Source: Roseibium polysiphoniae (lineage in GTDB: Bacteria; Pseudomonadota; Alphaproteobacteria; Rhizobiales; Stappiaceae). Taken from it: a stretch of DNA of 64,000 bases. Where the stretch lies: the NCBI RefSeq assembly GCF_014842925.1, contig NZ_JACYXJ010000002.1:124001-188000 (forward strand), read 5' to 3'. Position numbers and translations under genes: made by a program. Within the stretch, counting starts at the first letter, position 1. Each line of letters begins with the position of its first letter. The notes under the pieces were generated by a model. That model was not told the DNA's origin. It worked only from the letters and a program-made list of their open reading frames with translations, and did no database searches. Shown piece after piece: positions 37,096-46,250 of this stretch.

Positions 37096-39549
37096 ATGGT
37101 CGGTCACATTGCAGCGCTGCAGACCTCCGGGACCGCCAGTTCGGGCGGGACGACCCTGAAGCTTGAGCCGGGAACCGAAGTTCAGGCGAAAGTGGTCGAG
37201 AGCCGTCCGGACAATGTCCTGCGCCTTGCGGTTGGCAAGGAGACGATCGAGGTCAAGGCAAGCGCGCCGCTGCCCAAAGGCACCGAGGTGACCGTGAAGG
37301 TCTCAGGCGATGCCAAGCAGCCGCAAATCCAAATCACGCCGTCAGTTCAGTCCTCAGGCAATGGCGCGCCACAGTCGGCCGCAGCACCGCGGACAGCGCC
37401 ATCACCCGCGAGCGTGCCTCCGGCAAAGACGACAGGGCAGGTGCCAGACGCCGCTCGCCCGCAGGCAAGCCCGCCACCATTGACTGCGCAGGTGCCCGCG
37501 CAAGGTGTTCCGGCACAAGGTGCAAGACCAATCCAGGTGCCGTTGCTGAACGTCAATCTGCAGGGTGCGGCCAACGACGCATCCATCTCGAATCAGGTGT
37601 CGAAAGGTCCCGGAAGTCCGCCCGGGCAGGTCGCAGGAACGCCAGTTGCCGGTGGTTTGACATCGGGTGCTGCGTCCACGTCCTCTGCTCCGGGCAGCCA
37701 GGCTCCGTCACCGGCGCAGACTCCGGCACCTGGTGGTGCAACATCCGTGACGGGAGCGCCGCCGCAGCCGTCGGCCAACGCGGCGGCTGCGACCCCATCT
37801 GGTGCATCCCCGATCCCGACACATCAGACTGCTGCTCAAAACCCTGTGACCGGGGCGCCTTCGACACCTGCGACCGCACCCGTAAATGGGGCCAGCGCAT
37901 TGCCTTCGGGTGGTGGACACACGTCGCCATCTGTGCCGACGACGAGTTCGGTTCCGACACCTGCGGGCAGTGCGCAGCAGGGGCTGCCAAATGGTGCAGC
38001 CGTCTCATCCGGGGCGGCTCAGGTCAGCTCAACTCCTTCAGGTGCTCCTCAGACAGGTGCTTTGCCATCAAGCGCACAGGCAGCTCCACCGACTCCCGGC
38101 GCTGGCGCCCAAGCTGTCTCGGCAAGTCCGACAGGAACGGCCCCAGCTTCGCCTGCTGGCGGTGTGATCTCCGGGCAAGCACCAACGACAGCCAGTCCTA
38201 CGGGTCAATCTCCCCAAGTTGGCGGTGCCGCGCCGGCGGCGAACCCAGCCACTGCGCAGGCGGGCCCGGCCACCGCTCAAGTTCCAGCCGGATCAACTGC
38301 GCCTCCGCTGGCAGGAAGCTCAGTTCCACAAGGAGCTTCGCCGGTCACATCGACTGCGGGTGTGAGAGCACAGGCGGGTTTGGCCTCCGCGCCGGCTCAG
38401 TCGGTCGCGATGCCAGGAAACGCTTCTGTCAACTCTGGAGCGCCTGCGGTCCCAACCGGAACGGTTGCGAGCGGCACTTCTTCGGCGATGAAGATACCAG
38501 CGCAGATCGCCGGAAAGATCGAAACGGCCTATCCGCAGAGCTTCTCGGGTGGGGTTTCGACTGGCGCCACTGCCACTGGCCGACCGCCCATCGCGCAGCC
38601 GCTTGCGGAGATTGCCGCCAAATTGACCCCGGCTCTGGAAAGCCAGCAGGCCTCTCTTTCGGGTGTTTTCGGCCAGATATCGAGCCTGTCAGCTGCCAGC
38701 AGCGTGGGCAAGGTATCCTTGCCCGAGCCGCTTCAACGGGTGATGCAACAAATTCTCGGGATGCGGCTTGGCAACGGCGGAGCTCCGGGCGGGACTGATG
38801 TCGCCAATGCTGTGCGAACGTCAGGGCTGCTCGCCGAAAACAGTCAGGCGGGTGGAGCCAAGACCGGAGCAGGGGACCTGAAGGTTCTGCTTGGACAGAT
38901 GCGCGGCCTTCTCGAAGGCCTCGGTGTGAAAAGCCTGCCCGCAAAGCCGCTGACGCAGCCGCCTTTGCCGAGCGTTCGAAACATGCCGGCAGGCCAGGCC
39001 CAGATCGCGGCAGCTGCTTCGACTGATGCGCTGGAGGAGGGCGAGGATCCCAAGATCCTCCTGACCCGGCTCATGCGTGAAACGGACAGTGCCCTGTCGC
39101 GTATCCGGTTGACTCAGATGGTCAGCCGCGGGCTTGGCGGTGACGAGCCAACAACGCAACAGGCCTCGCAAGCGCGTCCCATGGATGTGGTCATGGACCT
39201 GCCGCTGGCGGTTGGCCAGGAAACCGCTGTGCTTCAGATGCAGATTGGCCGGGATCCGGAACACGACAGCGGCGAGGACGGCGAAGACAAGGCCTGGCGG
39301 CTTCGCTTCGGCCTGGACTTGACCGCGACGGGGCCGTTGGAAGCTGCGGTCAGCCTGCGCGGCGGCGGAACCTTTGTCAGCCTTTGGGTCGAACGCGAGG
39401 ATACGCATCGCAACCTCGGCGCCCAGCATGAGACCATCGAAGCTGCCTTTGCGGACGCAGGGCTTGACCTTCAGGAGCTGCGCCTGATCCGTGGACTGCC
39501 AATCCGGGCGAAGAGCGCCGCAGGTGCAAGGGTGGACCGCCAGTCATGA
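37096..39549 (+). CDS. FliK-like flagellar hook-length control domain protein
   Basis: An 817-residue protein with three parts. Residues 1-80 are a folded N-terminus (LEPGTEVQAKVVE...). Residues about 85-480 are a long low-complexity region rich in Pro, Ala, Ser, Thr and Gly, as in secreted ruler proteins. The C-terminal domain from about 690 has the FliK hook-domain look (MDLPLAVGQETAVLQMQI, then LEAAVSLRGGGTFVSLWVE). It overlaps by four bases (ATGA) a gene for an FlhB C-domain-like protein, the same pairing as ylqG-ylqH in Bacillus. No other flagellar gene is in the window, so this may be a paralogue. Confidence 0.78.
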   Translation: MVGHIAALQTSGTASSGGTTLKLEPGTEVQAKVVESRPDNVLRLAVGKETIEVKASAPLPKGTEVTVKVSGDAKQPQIQITPSVQSSGNGAPQSAAAPRTAPSPASVPPAKTTGQVPDAARPQASPPPLTAQVPAQGVPAQGARPIQVPLLNVNLQGAANDASISNQVSKGPGSPPGQVAGTPVAGGLTSGAASTSSAPGSQAPSPAQTPAPGGATSVTGAPPQPSANAAAATPSGASPIPTHQTAAQNPVTGAPSTPATAPVNGASALPSGGGHTSPSVPTTSSVPTPAGSAQQGLPNGAAVSSGAAQVSSTPSGAPQTGALPSSAQAAPPTPGAGAQAVSASPTGTAPASPAGGVISGQAPTTASPTGQSPQVGGAAPAANPATAQAGPATAQVPAGSTAPPLAGSSVPQGASPVTSTAGVRAQAGLASAPAQSVAMPGNASVNSGAPAVPTGTVASGTSSAMKIPAQIAGKIETAYPQSFSGGVSTGATATGRPPIAQPLAEIAAKLTPALESQQASLSGVFGQISSLSAASSVGKVSLPEPLQRVMQQILGMRLGNGGAPGGTDVANAVRTSGLLAENSQAGGAKTGAGDLKVLLGQMRGLLEGLGVKSLPAKPLTQPPLPSVRNMPAGQAQIAAAASTDALEEGEDPKILLTRLMRETDSALSRIRLTQMVSRGLGGDEPTTQQASQARPMDVVMDLPLAVGQETAVLQMQIGRDPEHDSGEDGEDKAWRLRFGLDLTATGPLEAAVSLRGGGTFVSLWVEREDTHRNLGAQHETIEAAFADAGLDLQELRLIRGLPIRAKSAAGARVDRQS

Positions 39550-39827
39550 GCAAGGAAAAAGATCCGTCCAAAAAGATTGCCGTCGCCCTTTCCTATGATA
39601 GCGACAGCGCCCCGGTCGTCAGCGCCAAGGGCGCAGGGTCGGCGGCCGAGCGAATCGAGGATATCGCCCGCGAGGCAGGCGTTCCCATCGAAAACAATCC
39701 GATGATGGCTGAAGCCCTCTCGCAGATCGAAATCGATCAGGAGATCCCGATGGAGCTCTATCAGGCCGTCGCGGTCCTGATCGGTTTCATCATGCGCACG
39801 GGCGAGGCGCAGCATCCGGCCGAGTGA
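39546..39827 (+). CDS. FlhB-like C-terminal domain protein (YlqH type)
   Basis: A 93-residue protein equivalent to the cytoplasmic domain of FlhB/YscU without the membrane part: KKIAVALSYDSDSAPVVSAKG, then AAERIEDIAREAGVPIENN and a final EIPMELYQAVAVLIGFIM. The autocleavage motif NPTH of full-length FlhB is absent, as in other stand-alone homologues. Its start overlaps the stop of the FliK-like gene. It could modulate type III export by competing with or supplementing FlhB; this is inference. Confidence 0.85.
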   Translation: MSKEKDPSKKIAVALSYDSDSAPVVSAKGAGSAAERIEDIAREAGVPIENNPMMAEALSQIEIDQEIPMELYQAVAVLIGFIMRTGEAQHPAE

Positions 39828-39995
39828 GCGCGCATTTCCGTGCGTTCTCGCCCGGGCAATGGCGAGTAAGCCCTTGCAGCCCGGCAAATTCCCGATTAGG
39901 CATCTGGTCAACGGATTGTATTGCCCGCGCCCTGCTTTTATACGGAAGCAAAGGCCCGCCCGTGGCAAAGCACTAGCGAACAGGATTTAGAAGGC

Positions 39996-41477
39996 ATGAC
40001 GCTTGTCGAAGCACGCACCCCCGATCCGAAGAAATTCATCAAGGGAGCGACCGGCGACTGGGAAATCGTGATCGGTATGGAGGTCCATGCCCAGGTCACT
40101 TCTCAGTCGAAACTGTTTTCCGGAGCATCGACCGAATTCGGCAATGACCCGAATGACAACGTCAGCCTTGTGGATGCGGCAATGCCCGGCATGCTGCCTG
40201 TGATCAACGAGGAATGCGTGCGGCAGGCGATCCGCACCGGCCTCGGTCTCAAGGCGGAGATCAACCTGAAGTCGGTGTTCGACCGGAAAAACTATTTCTA
40301 TCCGGATCTGCCCCAGGGCTACCAGATTTCCCAGTTCAAGCAGCCGATCGTGGGTGAGGGCATCATCTATCTCGATATGCCGGAAGAGCGCGTCGAGATC
40401 GGCGTCGAGCGACTGCACCTTGAGCAGGATGCTGGCAAATCCCTGCATGACCAGCATCCGTCCATGTCCTTTGTCGACCTGAACCGCTCGGGTGTGGCCT
40501 TGATGGAGATCGTCTCCAAGCCGGACATTCGCTCGTCTGACGAGGCAAGAGCCTATCTCACGAAGCTGCGGACCATCTTGCGCTATCTGGGCACCTGCGA
40601 CGGCAACATGGACCAGGGATCCATGCGGGCAGACGTGAACGTTTCCGTACGCCGTCCGGGCGAGGGCTTTGGAACGCGCTGCGAGATCAAGAACGTCAAC
40701 TCGATCCGTTTCGTCGGTCAGGCGATCGAATATGAAGCCCGTCGTCAGATGGCCATTCTGGAAGACGGCGGCACCATCGATCAGGAAACCCGCCTGTTTG
40801 ATGCAGCCAAGGGCGAGACACGGTCCATGCGCTCCAAGGAAGAAGCGCATGACTACCGCTACTTCCCGGACCCGGATCTGCTGCCGCTCGAGTTTACGCA
40901 GGCCTTTGTGGACGATCTTGCCAAGGATCTCCCGGAACTGCCGGATGAAAAGAAGGCCCGTTTCGTCCAGGACTGGGGCCTGACACCCTATGACGCAGAT
41001 GTTCTCGTGTCCGAGAAGGTTTCGGCTGACTTCTTTGAGGAGGTTGCCAACGGACGGGACGCGAAACTTGCGGCCAACTGGGTGATCAACGAGCTCTTCG
41101 GGCGTTTGAACAAGGAAGGCCTTGAGCTTGGCACCAGCCCTGTCTCTGCAGCTCAGCTCGGCGGCATTATCGATCTGATCAAGGCCGGCACCATTTCCGG
41201 CAAGATCGCCAAGGATCTTTTCGAGATCGTCTGGACCGAGGGCGGTGACCCGGCCCAGATCGTGGAAGACCGTGGCATGAAGCAGGTCACGGACCTTGGC
41301 GCGATTGAAACCGTCGTCGACGAGATCATGGCCGCCAACCCGGACAAGGTCGAACAGGCCAAGGAAAAGCCGAACCTCGTCGGCTGGTTCGTCGGTCAGG
41401 TGATGAAGGCCTCCAAGGGAAAAGCCAACCCACAGGCGGTCAGCGACATGCTGAAACAGAAGATCGGCGTGGAGTAA
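39996..41477 (+). CDS. gatB: Aspartyl/glutamyl-tRNA amidotransferase subunit B
   Basis: GatB (493 residues from this start) is the kinase/tRNA-binding subunit of Gat[61 protein letters not shown] and [20 protein letters not shown] are the catalytic-domain signatures. The helical and YqeY-like tail domains complete it ([11 protein letters not shown] end). The frame is open to 39921, but [14 protein letters not shown] at 39996 is the conserved start, with AGAAGG just before it. It is followed by a rho-independent terminator. It stands apart from gatC/gatA. Confidence 0.97.
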   Translation: MTLVEARTPDPKKFIKGATGDWEIVIGMEVHAQVTSQSKLFSGASTEFGNDPNDNVSLVDAAMPGMLPVINEECVRQAIRTGLGLKAEINLKSVFDRKNYFYPDLPQGYQISQFKQPIVGEGIIYLDMPEERVEIGVERLHLEQDAGKSLHDQHPSMSFVDLNRSGVALMEIVSKPDIRSSDEARAYLTKLRTILRYLGTCDGNMDQGSMRADVNVSVRRPGEGFGTRCEIKNVNSIRFVGQAIEYEARRQMAILEDGGTIDQETRLFDAAKGETRSMRSKEEAHDYRYFPDPDLLPLEFTQAFVDDLAKDLPELPDEKKARFVQDWGLTPYDADVLVSEKVSADFFEEVANGRDAKLAANWVINELFGRLNKEGLELGTSPVSAAQLGGIIDLIKAGTISGKIAKDLFEIVWTEGGDPAQIVEDRGMKQVTDLGAIETVVDEIMAANPDKVEQAKEKPNLVGWFVGQVMKASKGKANPQAVSDMLKQKIGVE

Positions 41478-41504
41478 GTTCCCAGCCGGTTCCGAACGAC
41501 ATGG

Positions 41505-41534
41505 CGCCCTGCAGGAAACTGCGGGGCGTTTTTT
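41505..41534 (+). terminator. Rho-independent terminator after gatB
   Basis: The stem CGCCCTGCAG / CTGCGGGGCG with one T-G pair and a GAAA loop is followed by a run of six T, about 30 bases after the gatB stop. Confidence 0.85.
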
Positions 41535-41601
41535 GTTTCGGCGGGATGTGGCTGCCGAGCGATGTTTGAGCGCTGCGCGGTTTTAGTGCAATTTGGCCTC
41601 A

Positions 41602-41636
41602 GATTGCATACAAAATCCTCACTGCACTGTATACGC
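41602..41636. promoter_or_regulatory. Candidate operators matching those of the TRAP operon
   Basis: GATTGCATAC at 41602-41611 is the exact inverse complement of the 10-mer at 21371-21380 before the TRAP receptor gene. CTGTATACGC at 41627-41636 repeats the GTATAC core of the TRAP palindrome. Both precede the ABC permease operon. The shared pair suggests one GntR-type regulator acting at both loci. Confidence 0.45.
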
Positions 41637-41769
41637 TTTCCATCTCCCTACGGAATTTCTGACTTCCCGGCGATTTTGTTTCTGGCATGGGCCTTGCTCA
41701 TGAACCCGTCGTAAAGAGACACGGCAGGGTGGGACATGTCCGTTTTAATTCTTGGGCCGGAGACGGCCC

Positions 41770-42450
41770 TTGGCTGACCTCAGATTTTTCGAGATATACC
41801 GCAACCTCGACTACATCCTTCTCATTTTGAATGGGGCCGGTGTCAGCGTGCTTCTGACAATTGGCGGAGGGGTCGCCGGATTCGTGCTTGCGGGCGCCTT
41901 GGCAGCAGCGCGCCATCATCAGATCAGGGTGCTTTCTCCCCTTGCCACGGGCTACGTGGAGTTCATTCGCAACACGCCGCTGATCGTTCAGATGTTCTTC
42001 GTGGCCTTCGGTCTGCCCATGCTGCTGAACTACCAGTGGCCGTTCTGGGCGCATGCGCTGCTTGCGCTGACGTTGAATTTCTCCGCCTATTTTGCCGAGA
42101 TCCTGCGCGCCGGACTGGCGTCGGTTGCCAAGGGGCAGTCCGAGGCAGCCCTTGCGCTGGGCCTGCCGAAATGGCTTTGCTTTTTGAAGGTGACGCTTCC
42201 GCAAGCCGTCGCGGCGATGTTCCCCTCACTCAACAGCCAGTTCATTTTCCTGTTTCTCACCACCGGCGTGGTGTCCGAGATCGGGGTGACCGATCTTACC
42301 TGGGCGGGGCTCTTCATCGACAGCCGCAGCTTCCGGTCGTTCGAAGTCTTCATCACGCTGACGGCCGTCTACGTGCTGATGTCCCTGAGCTTCAAGGGGA
42401 TCTTCAGCGTTCTGCATGACCGCCTGTTCAAATGGAGGGTCGTGCGATGA
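41770..42450 (+). CDS. Amino-acid-type ABC transporter permease (first)
   Basis: A HisM/GlnP-type inner-membrane permease of 226 residues. It has about five helices and the EAA loop GQSEAALALGLPKWLCFLKV, then LPQAVAAMFPSLNSQF. The frame has no ATG. A TTG at 41770 follows GGAGA by six bases and is preferred over a TTG at 41752. A 13-codon frame starting at an ATG with AGGGTGGG (41736) overlaps this start. It is the first gene of a permease-permease-receptor set. No ATPase is present in the set. Confidence 0.85.
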   Translation: MADLRFFEIYRNLDYILLILNGAGVSVLLTIGGGVAGFVLAGALAAARHHQIRVLSPLATGYVEFIRNTPLIVQMFFVAFGLPMLLNYQWPFWAHALLALTLNFSAYFAEILRAGLASVAKGQSEAALALGLPKWLCFLKVTLPQAVAAMFPSLNSQFIFLFLTTGVVSEIGVTDLTWAGLFIDSRSFRSFEVFITLTAVYVLMSLSFKGIFSVLHDRLFKWRVVR

Positions 42451-43154
42451 AGGATCTGTTCGTAGATATTCTGGGCAAGCCCTTTGGCATTGTCGTGTTT
42501 CAGCTGCTCGATGCGACGCAGTTCACCATCTACCTGTCGCTGATCGCCTTTGTCGGGGGCGGGATCATCGGTCTCCTGGTGACAAGCGCAAGGATGGCGC
42601 CGGCCAAGAGCCTTCAGCGAATTTCAACCGCCTACACCTGGCTGTTCCAGTCAGTGCCGCTGCTGATGCTGCTTTTCCTGCTGGGGCTCGGGATGCCGCG
42701 CCTGTTTGCGATCAATGTCGATCCCTGGGTTGCGGCAAGCCTGGCCTTGACGCTCTACACCAGTGCCTATCTCTCCGAAGTCTGGCGTGGCGCCTTGGTG
42801 GCAATCCCGCACGGGCAGGCGGAGGGCGGCAAGGCCCTGGGGCTGACAATGCCGCAGATCTTTTTGCTGATCATCGTGCCGCAGGCCTTTCGTCTCGCGA
42901 TTGCGCCGACGGTCGGGTTCCTTGTCCAGATCATCAAGGGCACGTCGCTCGCCTACATCATCGGCTTCCATGACCTGATGAGCATTGGCAAGCGCTGGGC
43001 GAATTCTCCGGTTCCCGGCACCCAGCCCTTCGTCATTTTTCCGATGATGGCGATGATCTATTTCGCCTTGTGTTTCCCGCTATCAGTTTGGTCGAGAAGG
43101 CTCGAGAAACGGCTTGGTTCTTCATCGGCCAAGGGCGGCGCCCATGCCGCCTGA
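42447..43154 (+). CDS. Amino-acid-type ABC transporter permease (second)
   Basis: A 235-residue permease of the same HisM/GlnP class. It overlaps the first permease by four bases (ATGA), which sets the start at 42447. The EAA loop reads HGQAEGGKALGLTMPQIFLL, followed by VPQAFRLAIAPTVG. Five or so membrane helices; the C-terminus is cytoplasmic and basic. The two permeases likely form a heterodimer. Confidence 0.92.
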   Translation: MKDLFVDILGKPFGIVVFQLLDATQFTIYLSLIAFVGGGIIGLLVTSARMAPAKSLQRISTAYTWLFQSVPLLMLLFLLGLGMPRLFAINVDPWVAASLALTLYTSAYLSEVWRGALVAIPHGQAEGGKALGLTMPQIFLLIIVPQAFRLAIAPTVGFLVQIIKGTSLAYIIGFHDLMSIGKRWANSPVPGTQPFVIFPMMAMIYFALCFPLSVWSRRLEKRLGSSSAKGGAHAA

Positions 43155-43193
43155 CTGTCTTTCCAATCCCAATCAACTGAGGAGATCTGAACT

Positions 43194-43982
43194 ATGATGA
43201 AAAGACTTACCGGACTGATCGGGGCGGCTGTCGCTGCTTCCATGCTTGTCATGTCGCCGGCTGCCGCCGAACTCAAGGACATCCTGGAAGCGGGCAAGAT
43301 CAAGATCGCCACGCCGGAAAACTTCACGCCCTTCGGCTCCCTCGGGGCGGACGGTGAATACGAAGGCTACGACATTGACGTCGCCAAGATGATCGCCGAA
43401 GACCTCGGCGTTGAGCTTGAGCTGGTGCCTGTGACCTCCAAGCAGCGTATCCCGTTCCTGGAAACGGACCGGGTGGATCTGGTGATTGCCACGCTTGGCG
43501 CAAATCCCGAGCGCGCGAAGTCGATCTGGTTCTCTCATGCCTATGCGCCGTTTTTCTCCGGTGCGTTTGGCAAGCCTGATGTGTCTGTCTCGTCCATTGA
43601 CGACTTTGCCGGAAAGAAAATAGCGGTGACCGGTGGCACGCTGGAAGACCTGGCGATCACCGAAGACGCGCCAGAGGGTGCTGAGATCATTCGCTTCGGT
43701 GACAATGCAGCGACCATCGCCGCTTACGTTTCCGGTCAGGCAGATATCATTGTCACGGGCAACATGGTGGCGCTCGGCATCAGCAACACCAATCCGGAAT
43801 TCGGCCTCGAGAACAAGTTCATCATTGCCAATTCGCCTTCGTTCATCGGCGTGAAGACCGGCAACATCGATCTGCTGCAGTGGGTCAATGTGTTTGTTCT
43901 GCACAAGAAGCTGAACGGCAAGCTGGACGGCCTTTCCAAGAAGTGGCTGAAAACACCGCTGCCGCCGCTTCCGGCTCTCTGA
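43194..43982 (+). CDS. ABC transporter amino-acid-type substrate-binding protein
   Basis: A 262-residue periplasmic receptor (SBP_bac_3 type). The signal peptide ends at MSPAAA-E. Family features follow: GKIKIATPENFTPFG, YEGYDIDVAKMIAEDLGVEL, and GKKIAVTGGTLEDLAI. The usual ligand class is polar amino acids, but the exact one is unknown. GAGGAG precedes two adjacent ATGs. It is the third gene of the ABC set and is followed by a terminator, so the cognate ATPase must be encoded elsewhere, perhaps shared with the importer at 55.8-58.8 kb. Confidence 0.92.
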   Translation: MMKRLTGLIGAAVAASMLVMSPAAAELKDILEAGKIKIATPENFTPFGSLGADGEYEGYDIDVAKMIAEDLGVELELVPVTSKQRIPFLETDRVDLVIATLGANPERAKSIWFSHAYAPFFSGAFGKPDVSVSSIDDFAGKKIAVTGGTLEDLAITEDAPEGAEIIRFGDNAATIAAYVSGQADIIVTGNMVALGISNTNPEFGLENKFIIANSPSFIGVKTGNIDLLQWVNVFVLHKKLNGKLDGLSKKWLKTPLPPLPAL

Positions 43983-44006
43983 TCAAACGGTCCGTTTCAG
44001 GACAGC

Positions 44007-44036
44007 GCGCGGCGGCTTCGGTCGTCGCGCTTTTTT
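44007..44036 (+). terminator. Rho-independent terminator after the ABC receptor gene
   Basis: A 10-bp stem (44007-44016 with 44021-44030, two G-T pairs) closed by a TTCG tetraloop is followed by six T. Confidence 0.85.
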
Positions 44037-44103
44037 ATGCCCGGTCGCATTGCCGGTGCCATTTCAGGTTAACAGGCGGAATGGAATCCTGTATTTCGCC
44101 CTT

Positions 44104-45645
44104 ATGCCAGCTCGAGACAGCCAGCAAGGCGCCAACGCCCCGTTCTACGCCACGCCTCTAGGTGTCTGGCTGATTGTGGCACTTTGGGGCCTGTCGCACA
44201 TGGTGCTGCGTGGACTGTTGACCCCGGTCCTTGGCACGGACGACATGTTCGAGAACATTCTGGTGCAGCAGCTCTCGGCCGGCTACATGCTGCGTCAGCC
44301 GCCGCTTTATGAGTGGCTCTTGTGGAGCCTTCAGCAGCTTGCCGGACCGACAATCTGGAGCTTTCTCGGCCTGAAGTACGGGCTGATCTCGATTTCGGCG
44401 CTTTTCCTGTTCCTGATTGCACGCCGTGCAATCGCGGACCCGAGGCTGGCCGCCCTTTGTGTCTTTTCCTATTCTCTGTTCTATCAGTTCGGATGGAACC
44501 TTCATGAAGGCGTGACCCATACGGTCGTTCTGGTCACGGCCTGCTCGGCGAGCGCCTGGGCGTTTCTGCGGGCTCTGGAAACCCATTCACTCATCCGCTA
44601 CGCGATCTTTGGCCTGGCTGTCGGGGCAGGGCTTCTGGCCAAACACTCCTATCCCTTGTTTGTCCTGGCTCTTTTTCTTGCCGGCCTGAGCGATCGCGCC
44701 TGGCGGCCGAGATTGCGCCCCGTTGGGCTCTTGCTGTCGCTCGTGGTTGCTCTGCTGGTCTATAGCCCCTTCCTGACATGGGTCCTGACAGAGGGACGAG
44801 CTCTTTTTGGCGATGCGGCTGTGACCATGGGGCTGCGCTCCGAGACGAGCCATCTGATGCGCGCTGGCGAGGGGCTTGGAAAGCTTGGCTTTGCGCTGAT
44901 CGGATTTTCAGTGCCGCTGGTGCCGGTGCTGGCGCTTTTGTTCTGGCAAAGGCTGTTCGGCAAGATGGTCCCGGCAGAGGCCCGCGTGAATGAGGTCGCG
45001 CGCCTGTGTGGCCGGACGGTGCTGGTCATGATCGCTCTGACAGCGCTTCTTATCATCTGGACGGGGGCAACCTACGTCAAAGAGCGGCATATGCATCCGC
45101 TGCTGCTGCTTTTGCCGATCTGGTTGTTTGCCGATCTTGCCCGCTTTGAGGCTGCGCGCCGCTGGCGCTGGCTTGCGGTGATCGTGATGACCTTCGCAGT
45201 TGTGGCCATTCTGGCGAGGGTTCCTGGGTTCGTCGCTCCGGACAGGGTCATGTGCGGAGGCAAATGCCGGCACATGAAGCCCTATGCGGGCATCCGCTCA
45301 GAGCTTGCCCAAATGGGGGCAGCAGACGCGACGCTTGCCGCCGACGATGATTACACCGCTGGCAATCTGCGAGTTCTGTTCCCGGACGCACGTGTCCTCA
45401 GTGACACCTGGCCTGGACCTGATGAGCGCCGCGATCTTTGCCTTTATGTCTGGGAAGCAGGGGAACAGGAACCGGAGTTGAGCGCGAGCGAGGCCTTTGC
45501 AGCTCGTGGGAAATCTACCAGCGTTCCAGATGCGCCGGGCCGGTACCTTTCGGCCAACTGGCCCCATCTGTGGAAGGAAGAGGGCTGGCGAACCACCTGG
45601 TGGGGCGTCCAGCCCTTGCCGCCGGATGATCCCCTATGCCGCTGA
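44104..45645 (+). CDS. Glycosyltransferase 39-like membrane protein
   Basis: A 513-residue protein with about ten or more hydrophobic helices and a soluble C-terminal part. The N-terminal loop LGTDDMFENILVQQ, then LRQPPLYEWLLWSLQQL, resembles the acidic first periplasmic loop of ArnT/PMT (GT39) enzymes, which use polyprenyl-phosphate sugars to modify lipids or proteins in the periplasm. KERHMHPLLLLLPIW is a further family-like feature. The frame is open to 44050; the ATG at 44104 is preferred. The acceptor is unknown. It overlaps the next gene by 10 bp. Confidence 0.82.
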   Translation: MPARDSQQGANAPFYATPLGVWLIVALWGLSHMVLRGLLTPVLGTDDMFENILVQQLSAGYMLRQPPLYEWLLWSLQQLAGPTIWSFLGLKYGLISISALFLFLIARRAIADPRLAALCVFSYSLFYQFGWNLHEGVTHTVVLVTACSASAWAFLRALETHSLIRYAIFGLAVGAGLLAKHSYPLFVLALFLAGLSDRAWRPRLRPVGLLLSLVVALLVYSPFLTWVLTEGRALFGDAAVTMGLRSETSHLMRAGEGLGKLGFALIGFSVPLVPVLALLFWQRLFGKMVPAEARVNEVARLCGRTVLVMIALTALLIIWTGATYVKERHMHPLLLLLPIWLFADLARFEAARRWRWLAVIVMTFAVVAILARVPGFVAPDRVMCGGKCRHMKPYAGIRSELAQMGAADATLAADDDYTAGNLRVLFPDARVLSDTWPGPDERRDLCLYVWEAGEQEPELSASEAFAARGKSTSVPDAPGRYLSANWPHLWKEEGWRTTWWGVQPLPPDDPLCR

Positions 45646-46130
45646 TGCCTCAAACCACGAAAGCGCCTATGACGATCGACATTTCCATTGAAAAGGCCCG
45701 CGCAGAGCATCTGCCGGAGATCCTGTCCCTCTTGATTGCCGGCGCTGCCGGTGCCCGTGTCGGGCAGGAAACCGATGATGTCGAGGCCTACCGCGCTGCC
45801 TTTGACGCCATGCTGGCTGCACCCGAAATGGATGTCTACGTCGCGTTGGATGCGGACGGCGTGGTGCTTGGCACCTATCAGATCCACTTCATGAAAGGGC
45901 TGGCCTTTCGCGGCCGTTCGCGGGTGGAGTTGGAGAGTGTTCATACGCGGGCCGACATGCGCGGGCAGGGGATCGGCGCGGCGATGATGGCCCATGCGGA
46001 AGAGCTTGCCCGCAGCGCCAATGCAGGGCTGATGCAGCTGACCTCGAACGCGGTGCGCACCGACGCGCATCGGTTTTATGACCGGCTGGGATATGCCCAG
46101 AGCCATCTCGGTTTCAAGAAGATGTTATGA
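45636..46130 (+). CDS. GNAT family N-acetyltransferase
   Basis: A 164-residue protein with the GNAT motif A (LESVHTRADMRGQGIGAAMM) and a YDRLGYAQSHLGFKK C-terminus, typical of small-molecule or antibiotic-type acetyltransferases. The first ATG at 45636 overlaps the GT39-like gene by 10 bp; an ATG at 45669 (MTIDISIEKA) is equally possible. Co-transcription with the GT39-like gene is likely. The substrate is unknown. Confidence 0.88.
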   Translation: MPLMPQTTKAPMTIDISIEKARAEHLPEILSLLIAGAAGARVGQETDDVEAYRAAFDAMLAAPEMDVYVALDADGVVLGTYQIHFMKGLAFRGRSRVELESVHTRADMRGQGIGAAMMAHAEELARSANAGLMQLTSNAVRTDAHRFYDRLGYAQSHLGFKKML

Positions 46131-46250
46131 GCGCTTTTGGCATCCGGTCCCTGCGATCGGTTGCAAGCGCGACCAATCACGCCTAAATCCATCGGTGTTC
46201 AACGATGACTTTTGTGCCGATCTATTTGCCAAGCCAATCAGGAGCCCACC

